Translations under genes and position numbers: made by a program | From: Acidobacteriota bacterium | GTDB lineage: Bacteria; Acidobacteriota; Terriglobia; Bryobacterales; Bryobacteraceae | DNA: 64,000 nucleotides | Assembly (NCBI GenBank): GCA_025352795.1 | Contig: JANXSF010000090.1 | Span: 1 to 64,000 of the forward strand | Direction of reading: 5' to 3' | In this document: piece by piece, positions 25,957 to 35,442 of the stretch | Numbering within the stretch: the first letter of the stretch is position 1 | Layout: every line of letters begins with the position of its first letter | Notes under the pieces: generated by a model | Database searches by the model: none | Told to the model about the DNA's origin: nothing | Seen by the model: the letters and a program-made list of their open reading frames with translations, nothing else

Positions 25957-26524
25957 CTTTTCATTCATCATGTTGCTCTTCCCATTGTTCTTTTATGGGT
26001 GCTTGGCGTCCACAAATCAAAAGGAGAAATCAATGGTAGACGAAAAAACCGCCCGACGGTTTGCGGAAGTCTGGGCAAGTAAGGTCCGAGCCAATGTGAA
26101 GGATATCAAGGAAGGAAGTGGCGGAGATTTCTTCGGACAGCTCGGTTCTCTCGGTTTTGATTATTATGCAAAGACTGGAGTGCTCACTGTTCGTGCGTAT
26201 GTTTTTCCTTACAGCACTACCCTTAATTCAAGACCAGATCTTTTACCTTGGTTGAACGGGATTATTAAGCAGGAGAAGGCAACTGCCTTTGACGGTGTTT
26301 TTGAAATCTGCATTCCGCGCTGGGAATTGGACAAGGACCCATCTCTGTTCTTGCGCATTGATATCAAGAATGGCAGCGAAAAGGAGTTTGCTGTTATGTC
26401 CCGTCTCATAAAACTTCGTGAGAACTCAGTTTTGTGGCGACGAGCGAAGTTTACTGAAGCGCTTGATAGTCTGGTGAAAAAAAACAGGCAAGACAAACAA
26501 TTAAATTCGCCGCCGAATATTTAA
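25937..26524 (+). CDS. Putative periplasmic immunity lipoprotein to the lipase effector
   Basis: This 195-aa protein starts at GTG 25937 and overlaps the effector gene by 20 bp, so translation is coupled. The N-terminus is a hydrophobic signal ending in LFFYGC near residue 22, an imperfect lipobox that would anchor it in the periplasm. The rest is a small mixed alpha/beta domain with no recognised family. Lipase effectors of T6SS are usually paired with periplasmic lipoprotein immunity proteins encoded right next to them. Order, overlap and export signal fit; sequence similarity is untested. Confidence 0.6.
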   Translation: MFAKLLSFSFIMLLFPLFFYGCLASTNQKEKSMVDEKTARRFAEVWASKVRANVKDIKEGSGGDFFGQLGSLGFDYYAKTGVLTVRAYVFPYSTTLNSRPDLLPWLNGIIKQEKATAFDGVFEICIPRWELDKDPSLFLRIDIKNGSEKEFAVMSRLIKLRENSVLWRRAKFTEALDSLVKKNRQDKQLNSPPNI

Positions 26525-26549
26525 CAGGCTGATTCGACTTCGCGGATTC

Positions 26550-27071
26550 TCACACCAACGCCTCAGCCGTCCGTACCAAAGCGCCATCCACATACCTGAA
26601 CCGAACAACTTCGCTCGGCTCATCCCCTTCCATTCGAAACGACTCCACTCCTGCGCCAAACATCTGCTGCAGCTCTTCCCCTTCGCACGTTAGCAGAAAA
26701 GTGCGCAGCACTCGCGGGTCGTAAAATCTAAAATAGAGCGGCTCGCCTTCTGGACTCTGCACAATCATCAGTCGACGGAAATGTTGGTGCAGAGATTGCA
26801 AATTTGCACGGCTTGTCCCCCAAATTCCCCAGTGCTGACCCCACCCATCTTTCATCAACCAATCGCTAAATTCGGAATCGACGATGACGTTTACCAGATA
26901 GGGCGCAACTTCCGCTAGGTCCGGTTCAAGCTCCCCTCGATACAGGCAAACGTGTTCCGGTTGCAACTCGTACAGCTTCGTTAAGAGGCCGGGGATAGAG
27001 GCACCGTCCAGGATAGCGAACGTCATATCCTCGCCGAACAGCAACGTTTTGTGTTTCTCCAAAGGGTTCAT
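26550..27071 (-). CDS. DUF4123 T6SS adaptor protein
   Basis: The start is ATG 27071 (MNPLEKHKTL), 4 bp after the vgrG stop; an in-frame upstream ATG inside vgrG is less likely. The product is 173 aa. It follows the DUF4123 pattern: FAILDGASIPGLLTKL near the start, LEPDLAEVAPYLV, GWGQHWGIWG, then LYFRFYDPRVLRTFL. DUF4123 proteins (Tap/TEC) load effectors onto VgrG. It is the last gene of the long T6SS operon and converges with the effector unit, so it probably helps deliver that lipase. Confidence 0.92.
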   Translation of the reverse strand: MNPLEKHKTLLFGEDMTFAILDGASIPGLLTKLYELQPEHVCLYRGELEPDLAEVAPYLVNVIVDSEFSDWLMKDGWGQHWGIWGTSRANLQSLHQHFRRLMIVQSPEGEPLYFRFYDPRVLRTFLLTCEGEELQQMFGAGVESFRMEGDEPSEVVRFRYVDGALVRTAEALV

Positions 27072-27075
27072 TTCG

Positions 27076-29121
27076 TTAATGCCTCGCCGCAGCGTTCTTG
27101 GCGCAGATCGCACAGAAGGGCGTTCCGCTTACTGCTGCCTGCTTCAATGTCAACGCCGCAGGGCTATAGCTTGAAGCGGCAGGTGGGGGCGAACTAGCGG
27201 CACCCGGATCGGCCTTATCGGCCTCCTTCGGAGGGTCAGGAGGATGCGGAGATGCACCCGATCCGCTGCCAGCAGCTCCACCACTATTGATCTTTACCAG
27301 CGTTCCAAGAATGGTGACACCAGATGGGTCGATACTAATAAAATTCCCACCCACTTTGAGCGTCAGCGCTGTGCCCGATTCAATAACCAGCGTCATGCCT
27401 GATTTAATGTGCACTTCACTGCCCGCTTCCACCGCAACTTTTGTACCAGCTTTTTGGTGAATGTTGACGCCTGCTTCAATGGAAACGTCGCCATCCACTT
27501 TTTCATTCTGATCACCAGTCACTTTCAAGTGCAGGTTGCCACCAACTTTTTCAAACTGGTGTTGGGTCACAATTGAGTGCGTGTCATTGCCAATCCACTC
27601 TTTGGCATCGTTCTTCACGCGGACGTCCAGATCTTTTTCGCCGTGCATGAAGACCTGTTCGCTACCCTTCTTGTCTTCGAAACGAAATTCGTTGAAACCG
27701 CCGCCGCCCTTGCTGCTCATCGATTTCATGGTGCTCTTCGTCTGTTCGTCGGGCAATTTATAAGGGGGCATCTGCTCCGCGTTATAAACGCGACCGGTAA
27801 TAATTGGCTGGTCCGGATCTCCTTCAAGGAAGCTGACAATCACTTCCTGGCCAATGCGCGGCAGCACCACTGCTCCCCACTGTTTCCCCGCCCAACTTTG
27901 CGTCACCCTCACGAAGCAAGAGCTCTTCTCGTTGTTCTGCCCTTCACGGTCCCAAGGGAATTGGACGATCACCCTTCCATACTTATCAGGCCAAATTTCT
28001 TCGCCCGATTTGCCGACAACCACAGCCGTCTGCGCCCCTTCTACAATGGGCTTGCGAGCCAAACGTGGTGGTCGAAACTTTACGTCAGAAGGAATGGAAT
28101 CGAACCGGTTGGTATAGTGCAGCGGTTCTTCACGGCCGGAACGATACGATGGGTTACGGCCATCGTGCTTGATGGCAATCAGTGCATATTCACGATTGGT
28201 CTCACTTCGGAAATGCTCTTCCAACGTGAACTTATAACCGCACTCAAATCCACGACAATTGGATTCGCCAAACACGGTGACCAGGGAAACTTCCTGTTCC
28301 TCAAGACGAATCAGCGCGTAGCGATCGCCATCTGCCTTGTTCAAATACCTGCCTGGAAAATCGTAATGCTCACCCTTCTGTTCCCCGGCAATTGTTGTGT
28401 ATAGTTTCGTGTTGGGAGTCTCGAAATTATAATCGGACAGCGATGCACGACCGACGTGCACTCGCAATTCCTGCTCAATATGTCGAATGGTTTCGTCTTC
28501 CGCTGAACCGCCCAGACTGGTGGTGAACCGCGCCTTCGGCATGTTGACACAGGTCTTAAACGAGGTGTTCTTATCGCCCAGAACCATAATATGTTTATCT
28601 TTGGTCTGCTCAAAGAAATAAAAAATTCCTTCTTCTTCCATAAGTCGCGAAACAAAATTAAAGTCAGTCTCACGATATTGAACACAGTAGATGCGGGGGT
28701 TGTAAGTGCCCTGTAAGTTCAAGCGAAAATCGTTGAAGCCACGTTCCTTAAAAACGGCTTGTAGAATGTCTGGGATAGATTTGTTTTGAAAAATACGGCA
28801 GTTGGTGAATAAGTTTAGAAACCAGGGCCAGGCAACCATTTCAATTTCGTAACCGGCCATGCCATCTTCGCCAGTATCAAGCAAACGCATGCGGCTGATG
28901 TTGCCATGAATAAAGCGTTCTTCACCATTTTCCAGCGAAATATTCAGGACGATTGGACCCCGAAGTTGGGCCTTCATATCAATGTCCGGATCCTTGGCCA
29001 GAACCCTGAGTGTGAAATGGAAAGGCGTGGAGATCCTCTCAACGCCCTGAAAGCTTTCCAGCATCAGAGCGTCTTCGCCAAGCGAAGTTTTAACCCGGAA
29101 TGGACGGTTTTCTTGACTCAA
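27076..29121 (-). CDS. vgrG: VgrG spike protein (TssI)
   Basis: This 681-aa protein starts at TTG 29121, with AAGGAG 9 nt before it. The N-terminal 350 residues are the gp27-like part (STPFHFTLRVL, RETDFNFVSRLMEEEGIFYFF). The gp5-like OB part (GKSGEEIWPDKYGRVIVQFPW, split) and a beta-helix of repeated VDGDVSIEAG-like units follow to about 610. A Pro/Ala-rich tail ends in GTPFCAICAKNAAARH, with a CxxC pair. No enzymatic extension is fused, so cargo must come through the PAAR-like tip or adaptors. It lies between clpV (46 bp gap) and DUF4123. Confidence 0.96.
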   Translation of the reverse strand: MSQENRPFRVKTSLGEDALMLESFQGVERISTPFHFTLRVLAKDPDIDMKAQLRGPIVLNISLENGEERFIHGNISRMRLLDTGEDGMAGYEIEMVAWPWFLNLFTNCRIFQNKSIPDILQAVFKERGFNDFRLNLQGTYNPRIYCVQYRETDFNFVSRLMEEEGIFYFFEQTKDKHIMVLGDKNTSFKTCVNMPKARFTTSLGGSAEDETIRHIEQELRVHVGRASLSDYNFETPNTKLYTTIAGEQKGEHYDFPGRYLNKADGDRYALIRLEEQEVSLVTVFGESNCRGFECGYKFTLEEHFRSETNREYALIAIKHDGRNPSYRSGREEPLHYTNRFDSIPSDVKFRPPRLARKPIVEGAQTAVVVGKSGEEIWPDKYGRVIVQFPWDREGQNNEKSSCFVRVTQSWAGKQWGAVVLPRIGQEVIVSFLEGDPDQPIITGRVYNAEQMPPYKLPDEQTKSTMKSMSSKGGGGFNEFRFEDKKGSEQVFMHGEKDLDVRVKNDAKEWIGNDTHSIVTQHQFEKVGGNLHLKVTGDQNEKVDGDVSIEAGVNIHQKAGTKVAVEAGSEVHIKSGMTLVIESGTALTLKVGGNFISIDPSGVTILGTLVKINSGGAAGSGSGASPHPPDPPKEADKADPGAASSPPPAASSYSPAALTLKQAAVSGTPFCAICAKNAAARH

Positions 29122-29167
29122 CCCGGACGCTCCTTATGTAACTCAACTAACGTCAGTTTATATCATC

Positions 29168-31786
29168 TTACGCGTAAGTGAACGCGCCATCGGGGCCAAT
29201 GGCAACATGGATGGAAGCTGGTTTCTGACCTGCTGCCATTTGTCCCAGTAACTGTCTTGAAATATCGGGTAGCAAGGTGTTGGTCAAAATATTATCCACA
29301 TTACGCGCACCGCTATCTACTTCCGTGCAGCGCTTGGCCACTTCTTCAATCATCGCGGCATCGTAGGTAAGATCAATGCGATGCGTTTCCTGCAAGCGAC
29401 GCTGAATCTTGGCCAGCTTCAAGACAATGATCTTCTTCAGATTCTCATCGCGAATGGGGAAGTACGGAATCACAACCAGCCGTCCTAAAAACGCGGGCTT
29501 GAAGATTTTGTTCAGCTCAGGCTTCAACACATTTGCCAGACCTTGCGAATCGGGCATAGTTTCAGGGTCGGCACAGAGCTTCATTAATGTGTCCGTGCCA
29601 GCGTTGGAAGTAAGAATGATGATCGTATTTTTGAAATCAATCACGCGACCTTCGCCATCTTCCATCATGCCTTTGTCGAACACTTGAAAGAACAGTTCCA
29701 GCACGTCAGGATGCGCTTTTTCCACTTCGTCTAGTAGAACTACGGAGTACGGTCTGCGTCGCACAGCTTCGGTCAACACACCACCTTCACCATAGCCAAC
29801 GTAGCCTGGCGGCGATCCTTTCAACGTTGAAACCGTGTGCGCCTCTTGAAACTCAGACATGTTGATGGTGATCAGGTTGTGCTCCCCACCATAAAGAAGA
29901 TCAGAAAGTGCTAGCGCTGTTTCCGTCTTGCCGACGCCACTTGGACCAACCAACATGAACGTGCCAACAGGCTTTTGCGGATCGTCCAGTGCAGCGCGGG
30001 CGGTGCGGATGCGATGGCTAATTCCTTCCAGTGCGTGAGCCTGTCCAATTACCCGAGCACCTAAGTGACTTTCCAGATCGATCACAGTCTGAATTTCGTC
30101 TTTGAGCATCTTGCCAACAGGAATGCCTGTCCAGCCCGCAATCACTTCCCCAACCAACTGAGCATCTACACAAACGCGCATTAAAGGAGTTTCCCCTTGC
30201 GCTGCTGTGAGCTCAGCGCTCAGGGCATCGGATTCCGCACGGAAGCCCTCAGAACCAGGCTGACCTTCTTCCAACTTGGTTCGTACTTCACGAAGTTTTG
30301 TCACCAGATCGCGTTCCTGTGCCCAGCGCTTTTCTAACTCCGCTTGCGTAGCAAGAGTGGCTTCGCGCTTGGTAGCGATTTGCGTCAGGCGTTCACTATG
30401 GTCCACGCCCACCGCCGTTTCCCGTTCCAGAATCCGCGATTGCATGGCCAGATCGGTGAGTGTGCGCATGGCATCTTCCAGTGGACCTGGTGTCGTGTTC
30501 TGACCCAATGCAAGGCGCGCACAGGCCGTATCCAGCACGCTAACGGCTTTATCGGGCAATTGACGATCGGCAATGTAGCGATGCGAAAATTTCACGGCGG
30601 CGATTAGCCCTTCATCCAGAATGCGAACATTGTGATGCTTTTCAAGCGCTGGCACAACGCCACGAATCATCAATTGACACTGAATTTCCGAAGGCTCTTC
30701 CACCTTCACTAATTGGAAACGACGAGCCAAGGCCGGATCTTTCTCGAAGTACTTTTTATATTCAGACCAGGTAGTGGCGGCGATGGTTCTTAGTTCGCCA
30801 CGAGCAAGCGCTGGTTTCAACAAATTGGCCGCATCGTTCTGGCCAGCCTGACCACCTGCACCAATCATGGTGTGTGCTTCGTCAATAAATAAGATGATCG
30901 GAGTGGGTGAGTTTTTCACTTCAGCGATCAATGACTTTAAGCGATTTTCGAATTCGCCTTTGACGCCTGCACCAGCTTGGAGCAACGCCAGATCCAGGGT
31001 TCGCAAGGTGACGTTCTTCAACACATCGGGGACATCACCACCAGCGATGCGCAAGGCAAATCCTTCCACCACCGCAGTTTTTCCTACGCCCGCTTCGCCC
31101 ACCAGAATCGGATTATTTTGCCTGCGACGGGTGAGGATATCCACTACTTGCCGGATCTCAAAATCACGGGCAAGCACCGGATCAATTTTCCCGCTCCGGG
31201 CATTTTCAGTCAGGTTAACGGTGTACTGATCCAGGTTCGGAGTCTTGCCACCCATGGGGCGGGGTGGACCGGATTGGTCGGCACTGGCGGCGGAAAGTGC
31301 TGCCTCCACCTCTTCCTTGGAGTGCGAAACAATCTCCGCAAATTCTTTGCGCAGACTGTCGCCTTGAATTTTCTGAAACTCGCGGCTGGTCTCACGCATA
31401 ATGCGGGCCAGGTCTTCATCCACCACCAGGGCCAAAATCGTGTGCCCTGTGCGAACTTGGGCCGCACCATAGTCAACTGAACCAAGGGTCCAGGCTTGCG
31501 TCAGCATGTTGCACAGGCTTGGACTCAGTGCAGGATTGCGGGCGTTTCCGGTTTTCAAGCGATCCAGACTACGCGTCAGCTCAGCGGCTAGCCTGGACTT
31601 ATTCAGGTCGAACTGCGTGATGATGGCGGCAAAGTCGCCGTCTGAAGAATCCAGCAACTTCATCAGATAGTGCTCTATTTCCACATCGTAGTGTGTTTGC
31701 GAAAGACACATTCCGGCAGCGGATTCAACAGCTTTTCGGGTTGTTTCATTGAACTTCCCGATCAACGATTTTAGATTGACGCCCAT
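29168..31786 (-). CDS. clpV: ClpV AAA+ ATPase (TssH), sheath recycling
   Basis: This 872-aa protein has the ClpV N-domain (MGVNLKSLIGKFNETTRKAVE), two AAA+ modules with Walker A GEAGVGKTA (first) and GPSGVGKTE (second), Walker B FIDEAH and LLDEVEKAH, and a middle coiled-coil domain near 420-520. ClpV unfolds contracted TssB/TssC sheath in the cytoplasm so that subunits can be reused. Length and motifs are complete. It lies 20 bp after tssG in the main minus-strand operon. Confidence 0.97.
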   Translation of the reverse strand: MGVNLKSLIGKFNETTRKAVESAAGMCLSQTHYDVEIEHYLMKLLDSSDGDFAAIITQFDLNKSRLAAELTRSLDRLKTGNARNPALSPSLCNMLTQAWTLGSVDYGAAQVRTGHTILALVVDEDLARIMRETSREFQKIQGDSLRKEFAEIVSHSKEEVEAALSAASADQSGPPRPMGGKTPNLDQYTVNLTENARSGKIDPVLARDFEIRQVVDILTRRRQNNPILVGEAGVGKTAVVEGFALRIAGGDVPDVLKNVTLRTLDLALLQAGAGVKGEFENRLKSLIAEVKNSPTPIILFIDEAHTMIGAGGQAGQNDAANLLKPALARGELRTIAATTWSEYKKYFEKDPALARRFQLVKVEEPSEIQCQLMIRGVVPALEKHHNVRILDEGLIAAVKFSHRYIADRQLPDKAVSVLDTACARLALGQNTTPGPLEDAMRTLTDLAMQSRILERETAVGVDHSERLTQIATKREATLATQAELEKRWAQERDLVTKLREVRTKLEEGQPGSEGFRAESDALSAELTAAQGETPLMRVCVDAQLVGEVIAGWTGIPVGKMLKDEIQTVIDLESHLGARVIGQAHALEGISHRIRTARAALDDPQKPVGTFMLVGPSGVGKTETALALSDLLYGGEHNLITINMSEFQEAHTVSTLKGSPPGYVGYGEGGVLTEAVRRRPYSVVLLDEVEKAHPDVLELFFQVFDKGMMEDGEGRVIDFKNTIIILTSNAGTDTLMKLCADPETMPDSQGLANVLKPELNKIFKPAFLGRLVVIPYFPIRDENLKKIIVLKLAKIQRRLQETHRIDLTYDAAMIEEVAKRCTEVDSGARNVDNILTNTLLPDISRQLLGQMAAGQKPASIHVAIGPDGAFTYA

Positions 31787-31806
31787 ATATTTTTAATTTC
31801 CCCGTT

Positions 31807-32835
31807 TCAAGTAAGCAGCAAAATTGTATCACCCGGATCTCTTCCAAATGCCAGACCAGAGTTCATCCATGTAGTCCAGCCGAGTGTTGGTCTGGAAGCC
31901 AGATCACAGGCCGGTACTTCATCACGCTTCAAAATTAGTTGAATCTCAAATTCAAATTCGCGGTTGGCATAGAAATTTAAGATGCCGCGCAGAGGTTCGC
32001 ACCCTGAACCACCTGGAAGAAATTCCAGGTAGCGCTCCAGCGATACGGGTCCAATTTCTATGCGCACCCTGGCTTGCGTATCCCAAATTTCATCGCCAGC
32101 CACAGCACCTCGGCCCAATTGACAGGAGTATTCGTCATCACTATCAAAGGAGCACAAATCAGATGTCGGCAAGGTCCGCCAAGTGCCCACAAATTGGCCG
32201 ACGCGAACAGGCACTTCAAAGTAGTCCGAAACAATTTGCTCAAGGGCCACGGCAGAGCGAGGCTGAAGAGAAAGCAGTCCGCTATAGAACAAGAAAGTTT
32301 CGTCGCGTAGTAGCTGCCTGTTCTGCAGGCCATCAGTGCCCAGGCCGACAAAGCTCATTAAATACCGCGAAAACCGATCTTGTTGGTCGCGTTCATAAGA
32401 AACGTAGAACCGGTATTTTTCCCAAGCTTGATAGAACAACGAAATCATTCGATGATTGAAAAGATCGAAGAAATCGCGCAGGGCATGGTCTTTTGCCCGG
32501 CTCCGATCTCGCAGCAGCTCGGTATAACTATGAGGCAATATCCCGTTTGGTCCGGTGAGGCCAATGAAATTGACAGACATTTGTGGCTGACTGTTTTCAT
32601 TCCAATCAATAGCATCAATTTGGCCTGGCGGAAAGGCTAATGAGTTGTTCACACCAAAGCGCAGGGCTTCTTGTGAGGGCTGCGCAAAACGACCCACACG
32701 TTCACGATGGTCATACAAGCGTTCCATCAGTCGTACTGCCTGAAAGAAGTTGTAGCGGCCCGGATGGTTGTGCAGCGACTCGCCAAGTATGGATCGCTTT
32801 ACATCAATATTTTGCGACCCGCTCTGGGTGCCCAT
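31807..32835 (-). CDS. tssG: T6SS baseplate subunit TssG
   Basis: This 342-aa protein has typical TssG features: NFFQAVRLMERLYDHRERVGR at the start, then GLTGPNGILPHSYTELL, FFDLFNHRMISLFYQAWEKYR and LLSLQPRSAVALEQIV. The start at 32835 is supported by a perfect AAGGAGGT inside the 3' end of tssF, giving a 37-bp overlap. TssG joins TssE, TssF and TssK in the baseplate wedges on the cytoplasmic side. Confidence 0.95.
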   Translation of the reverse strand: MGTQSGSQNIDVKRSILGESLHNHPGRYNFFQAVRLMERLYDHRERVGRFAQPSQEALRFGVNNSLAFPPGQIDAIDWNENSQPQMSVNFIGLTGPNGILPHSYTELLRDRSRAKDHALRDFFDLFNHRMISLFYQAWEKYRFYVSYERDQQDRFSRYLMSFVGLGTDGLQNRQLLRDETFLFYSGLLSLQPRSAVALEQIVSDYFEVPVRVGQFVGTWRTLPTSDLCSFDSDDEYSCQLGRGAVAGDEIWDTQARVRIEIGPVSLERYLEFLPGGSGCEPLRGILNFYANREFEFEIQLILKRDEVPACDLASRPTLGWTTWMNSGLAFGRDPGDTILLLT

Positions 32836-34640
32836 TCCCGCAGTACCTCCTTGCGTTGAATTGTAGTCGCCGTCAATTGGCTGAAGCTGTTTAGCGTTGT
32901 GTAAAGCCCAAGAAAATGTTCAATCACGCTGGCGAATAAGTATACGCCGCCGCCCACAAACTGCTCTTCATCCAGTTCAATATTTACCTTCGTGCCTCGG
33001 GTGAACGCTATGCCTTGGTCCGATACTACACGCGCGAATAACGGTTTACTTTTTACGTCAGTCAGGCCGCCAATGACTTTGCTGGAATAAGCGGACTCGC
33101 TGAAGTTGTAAAGCTTCAAGATCTCCTGCAGCGCTTCTTTTCCATTGGTCGCCAACGATAAATGATTTAACGACAAGTGCGACAACAAACGCCACTGCAT
33201 GGCCTTGCCGATGGGTGAGCGAATGGGTGCAGTCGGTTTTGACAGCGCGACGATTCGCTTAATGGGTGCCCCTGTCTCCATTTCAAAATCGCCATCCCTT
33301 TCGTTGCCAAAAGGAAGACGTGCTGGAATGTCGCGATTCGAACACGTAGTACGAACACTGATGGTATCGGTGGCCGGAACATTGGGCCGCATCACCAGAT
33401 CAACCAGTGCCAGGTCGATCTCAGTACCTTGATCGTTCAGGCGACTGGAGATTCGTCGGTTGGCGATCCAAAAGCTCTTCTGTGCGTCTTTGGACGTATG
33501 GCGGAAAGAATAGAAGGGTTGGTATTGAACCACTTCCTGTTCTTGCGATTTAAGACCAACCACTTCATCCACTGAGAATATTTCATACGCATTTGGACGT
33601 CGCACATCCGGCACCAGCCGGTACTCATACTGCTGCTGATCCAGAATGAGTGAGTCCGTCGTCAACGGAAAAAGGTTGACGATTGGCGAGCATCCCAGTC
33701 GGAATGTTTTTTCTGTGATCCCTGCTTCCAGTCGTTGCCGACGTTCATCCCCCTCGAATTTGGAAAAGAGAAAAATGACTTCTACTCTGTTCTTCAAATC
33801 CGGTCCCAGCGCCTTGGATAATCCATTTAAGTCAATGAAAAAGAACTTTTCCGGGAAAGTAAAATACTCTTGCAGCAATCGGTATCCTACAAAAGATCTA
33901 GGCGAATACGGGACCATGCCATCCTCTGCACCAAACCCGACAGCTTGCACACAAGTAGGCGGAAGCACCACGGGTGCCATTTTGCTACGCGGGTTAGGGT
34001 CGCGCAACATCACCCCCGTAAGGTTGCAGCAAAGTAACTCATATAGAGTGTTCACCAGACTGCTATCGCCAGTAAGATGAAAACGCAACGTGTCCATTTC
34101 AAGCTTTGGAAACTCAGCGTCACCCGTGCAAGTCAATTCCATGCGGATGGCACCAGTTGCTTCACCAGATTTGATGGCGGGCTTCAGCCTTTCCGGGGCC
34201 GTCCATTCCGCCTTGGCAATAGTCACTGGCCATAACGTAGTTTCATAACAGGTGCGGAACTTACAGGGCACATCGTCCACACGGCGAGATTCCACTACGG
34301 AATTGCGTTCCACTTTTAGACCAGTGGACAGCTTGCCTATATCGGGATCAAGATGGAACTGCACAATGGACATGGACGGAATGGGTCGGATGAAGTGAGG
34401 GTACAGAATGCCCAGTAGCGCTTCAGTGATCTCTGGAAATTCATCGTCGATTTTCAGATGGACCCGTGCGGCCAGAAATGCAAACGATTCGATCAGCCGT
34501 TCCACATGCGGGTCTTCACATTTGTCTGCTTCCAGAACCAGGCGCGACGCCGCCCCTGGATACTTTTCCGCAAACTGTGCACCCATGCCACGTAGGAATC
34601 GTAACTCCCGTTCGTAATACAAAAGAAGGTCATCCCGCAT
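32799..34640 (-). CDS. tssF: T6SS baseplate subunit TssF
   Basis: This 613-aa protein begins with the family signature LLLYYERELRFLRGMGAQFAEKYP, continues with EDPHVERLIESFAFLAARV and EALLGILYPHFIRPIPSM, and has LLSHLSLNHLSL in the C-terminal half. Length matches the family. It overlaps tssE by 11 bp and tssG by 37 bp, so the baseplate genes are translationally linked. Confidence 0.96.
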   Translation of the reverse strand: MRDDLLLYYERELRFLRGMGAQFAEKYPGAASRLVLEADKCEDPHVERLIESFAFLAARVHLKIDDEFPEITEALLGILYPHFIRPIPSMSIVQFHLDPDIGKLSTGLKVERNSVVESRRVDDVPCKFRTCYETTLWPVTIAKAEWTAPERLKPAIKSGEATGAIRMELTCTGDAEFPKLEMDTLRFHLTGDSSLVNTLYELLCCNLTGVMLRDPNPRSKMAPVVLPPTCVQAVGFGAEDGMVPYSPRSFVGYRLLQEYFTFPEKFFFIDLNGLSKALGPDLKNRVEVIFLFSKFEGDERRQRLEAGITEKTFRLGCSPIVNLFPLTTDSLILDQQQYEYRLVPDVRRPNAYEIFSVDEVVGLKSQEQEVVQYQPFYSFRHTSKDAQKSFWIANRRISSRLNDQGTEIDLALVDLVMRPNVPATDTISVRTTCSNRDIPARLPFGNERDGDFEMETGAPIKRIVALSKPTAPIRSPIGKAMQWRLLSHLSLNHLSLATNGKEALQEILKLYNFSESAYSSKVIGGLTDVKSKPLFARVVSDQGIAFTRGTKVNIELDEEQFVGGGVYLFASVIEHFLGLYTTLNSFSQLTATTIQRKEVLREWAPRAGRKILM

Positions 34641-35427
34641 CGGATTCCCCCTTCACTTCATATTCTCCACTGGAAAGTTTCAGCACCGTATCAAAGGAAA
34701 CTCGCTCCGGTGTTGGGTCCATTAAAAGTAGACCTTCAATTCGGAAATTAAGCGCACTACGACCGGTCTCCGGAATCTCAACTGGCACAATGCGAACGTT
34801 TGCCAGACGTGGCTCAAACAGTTTCACGGTTGCTTGTAGAAGTCGTAATAAACGTAAACGATCTTTGTTCCCTGTCAGGCTAAAGCCACTCAAATCTGGC
34901 AGCCCGAACATGTACACAGAATGGTTCAGCTCTTTCAAACCAAGGTCTGGTTCAACAGCAATTCGACGCGTATTGAAAAGCCATTCCAGATCTCGACGCA
35001 CCGAAACTTTCAATCGTCGAACGGATTCTGATCGGGATAGGGCAGGGGATTGGGCAAGCTTGGCACGACCGGAAACAATGGTTGTTTCCTCAGGACTGCC
35101 TTGAATCATGCTGATGTTCATCAGGTAGAGTTGGCTTACTTCAATGAGTACCTTCTGATCCATCAACTTCTTGAAGCCCACCATTTCCGCAGTCAATTGA
35201 TAAAGGCCTGGATCCAGTCGAGGAAATTCGTAACGCCCAGCAGGCTGCGAAAATGCTTCCCTCTGCAAGGTCTTGTCGCCATTTTCAATTTTTAGAAGCA
35301 CGCCCTCAAGCGGCACCCCTGTCGCATCGGCAACATATCCAGACAAGCCCGTAAGGCCAGCCTGCGTGTCTATCAGGCGGTCAAGAATGGAAGCCGTTGC
35401 CGTAGATTCAATGGTGTTGCGAGCCAT
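34630..35427 (-). CDS. tssE: TssE baseplate subunit with an inserted carboxypeptidase-regulatory-like domain
   Basis: This 265-aa protein is longer than usual TssE (about 135-180 aa). The TssE start SILDRLID is at 13-20 and the gp25-like core resumes at SRSESVRRLKVSVRRDLEWL (131-150), followed by FNTRR and the usual C-terminal half. Between them, at about 26-110, lies a separate beta-sandwich-like unit (GLSGYVADATGVPLEGV, AGRYEFPRLDPGLYQL, VGFKKL). This matches the carboxypeptidase regulatory-like/transthyretin-like family that is very common in acidobacterial proteins. TssE sits at the baseplate under the sheath, so the insertion would decorate the baseplate in the cytoplasm. It is flanked by tssA and tssF. 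Confidence 0.9.
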   Translation of the reverse strand: MARNTIESTATASILDRLIDTQAGLTGLSGYVADATGVPLEGVLLKIENGDKTLQREAFSQPAGRYEFPRLDPGLYQLTAEMVGFKKLMDQKVLIEVSQLYLMNISMIQGSPEETTIVSGRAKLAQSPALSRSESVRRLKVSVRRDLEWLFNTRRIAVEPDLGLKELNHSVYMFGLPDLSGFSLTGNKDRLRLLRLLQATVKLFEPRLANVRIVPVEIPETGRSALNFRIEGLLLMDPTPERVSFDTVLKLSSGEYEVKGESDAG

Positions 35428-35442
35428 TTCAAGCTTCTTTTC

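Noticed and set aside
27577-28404. Plus-strand open frame of 275 codons
   Set aside because: It lies wholly antisense to vgrG, whose motifs are unambiguous.
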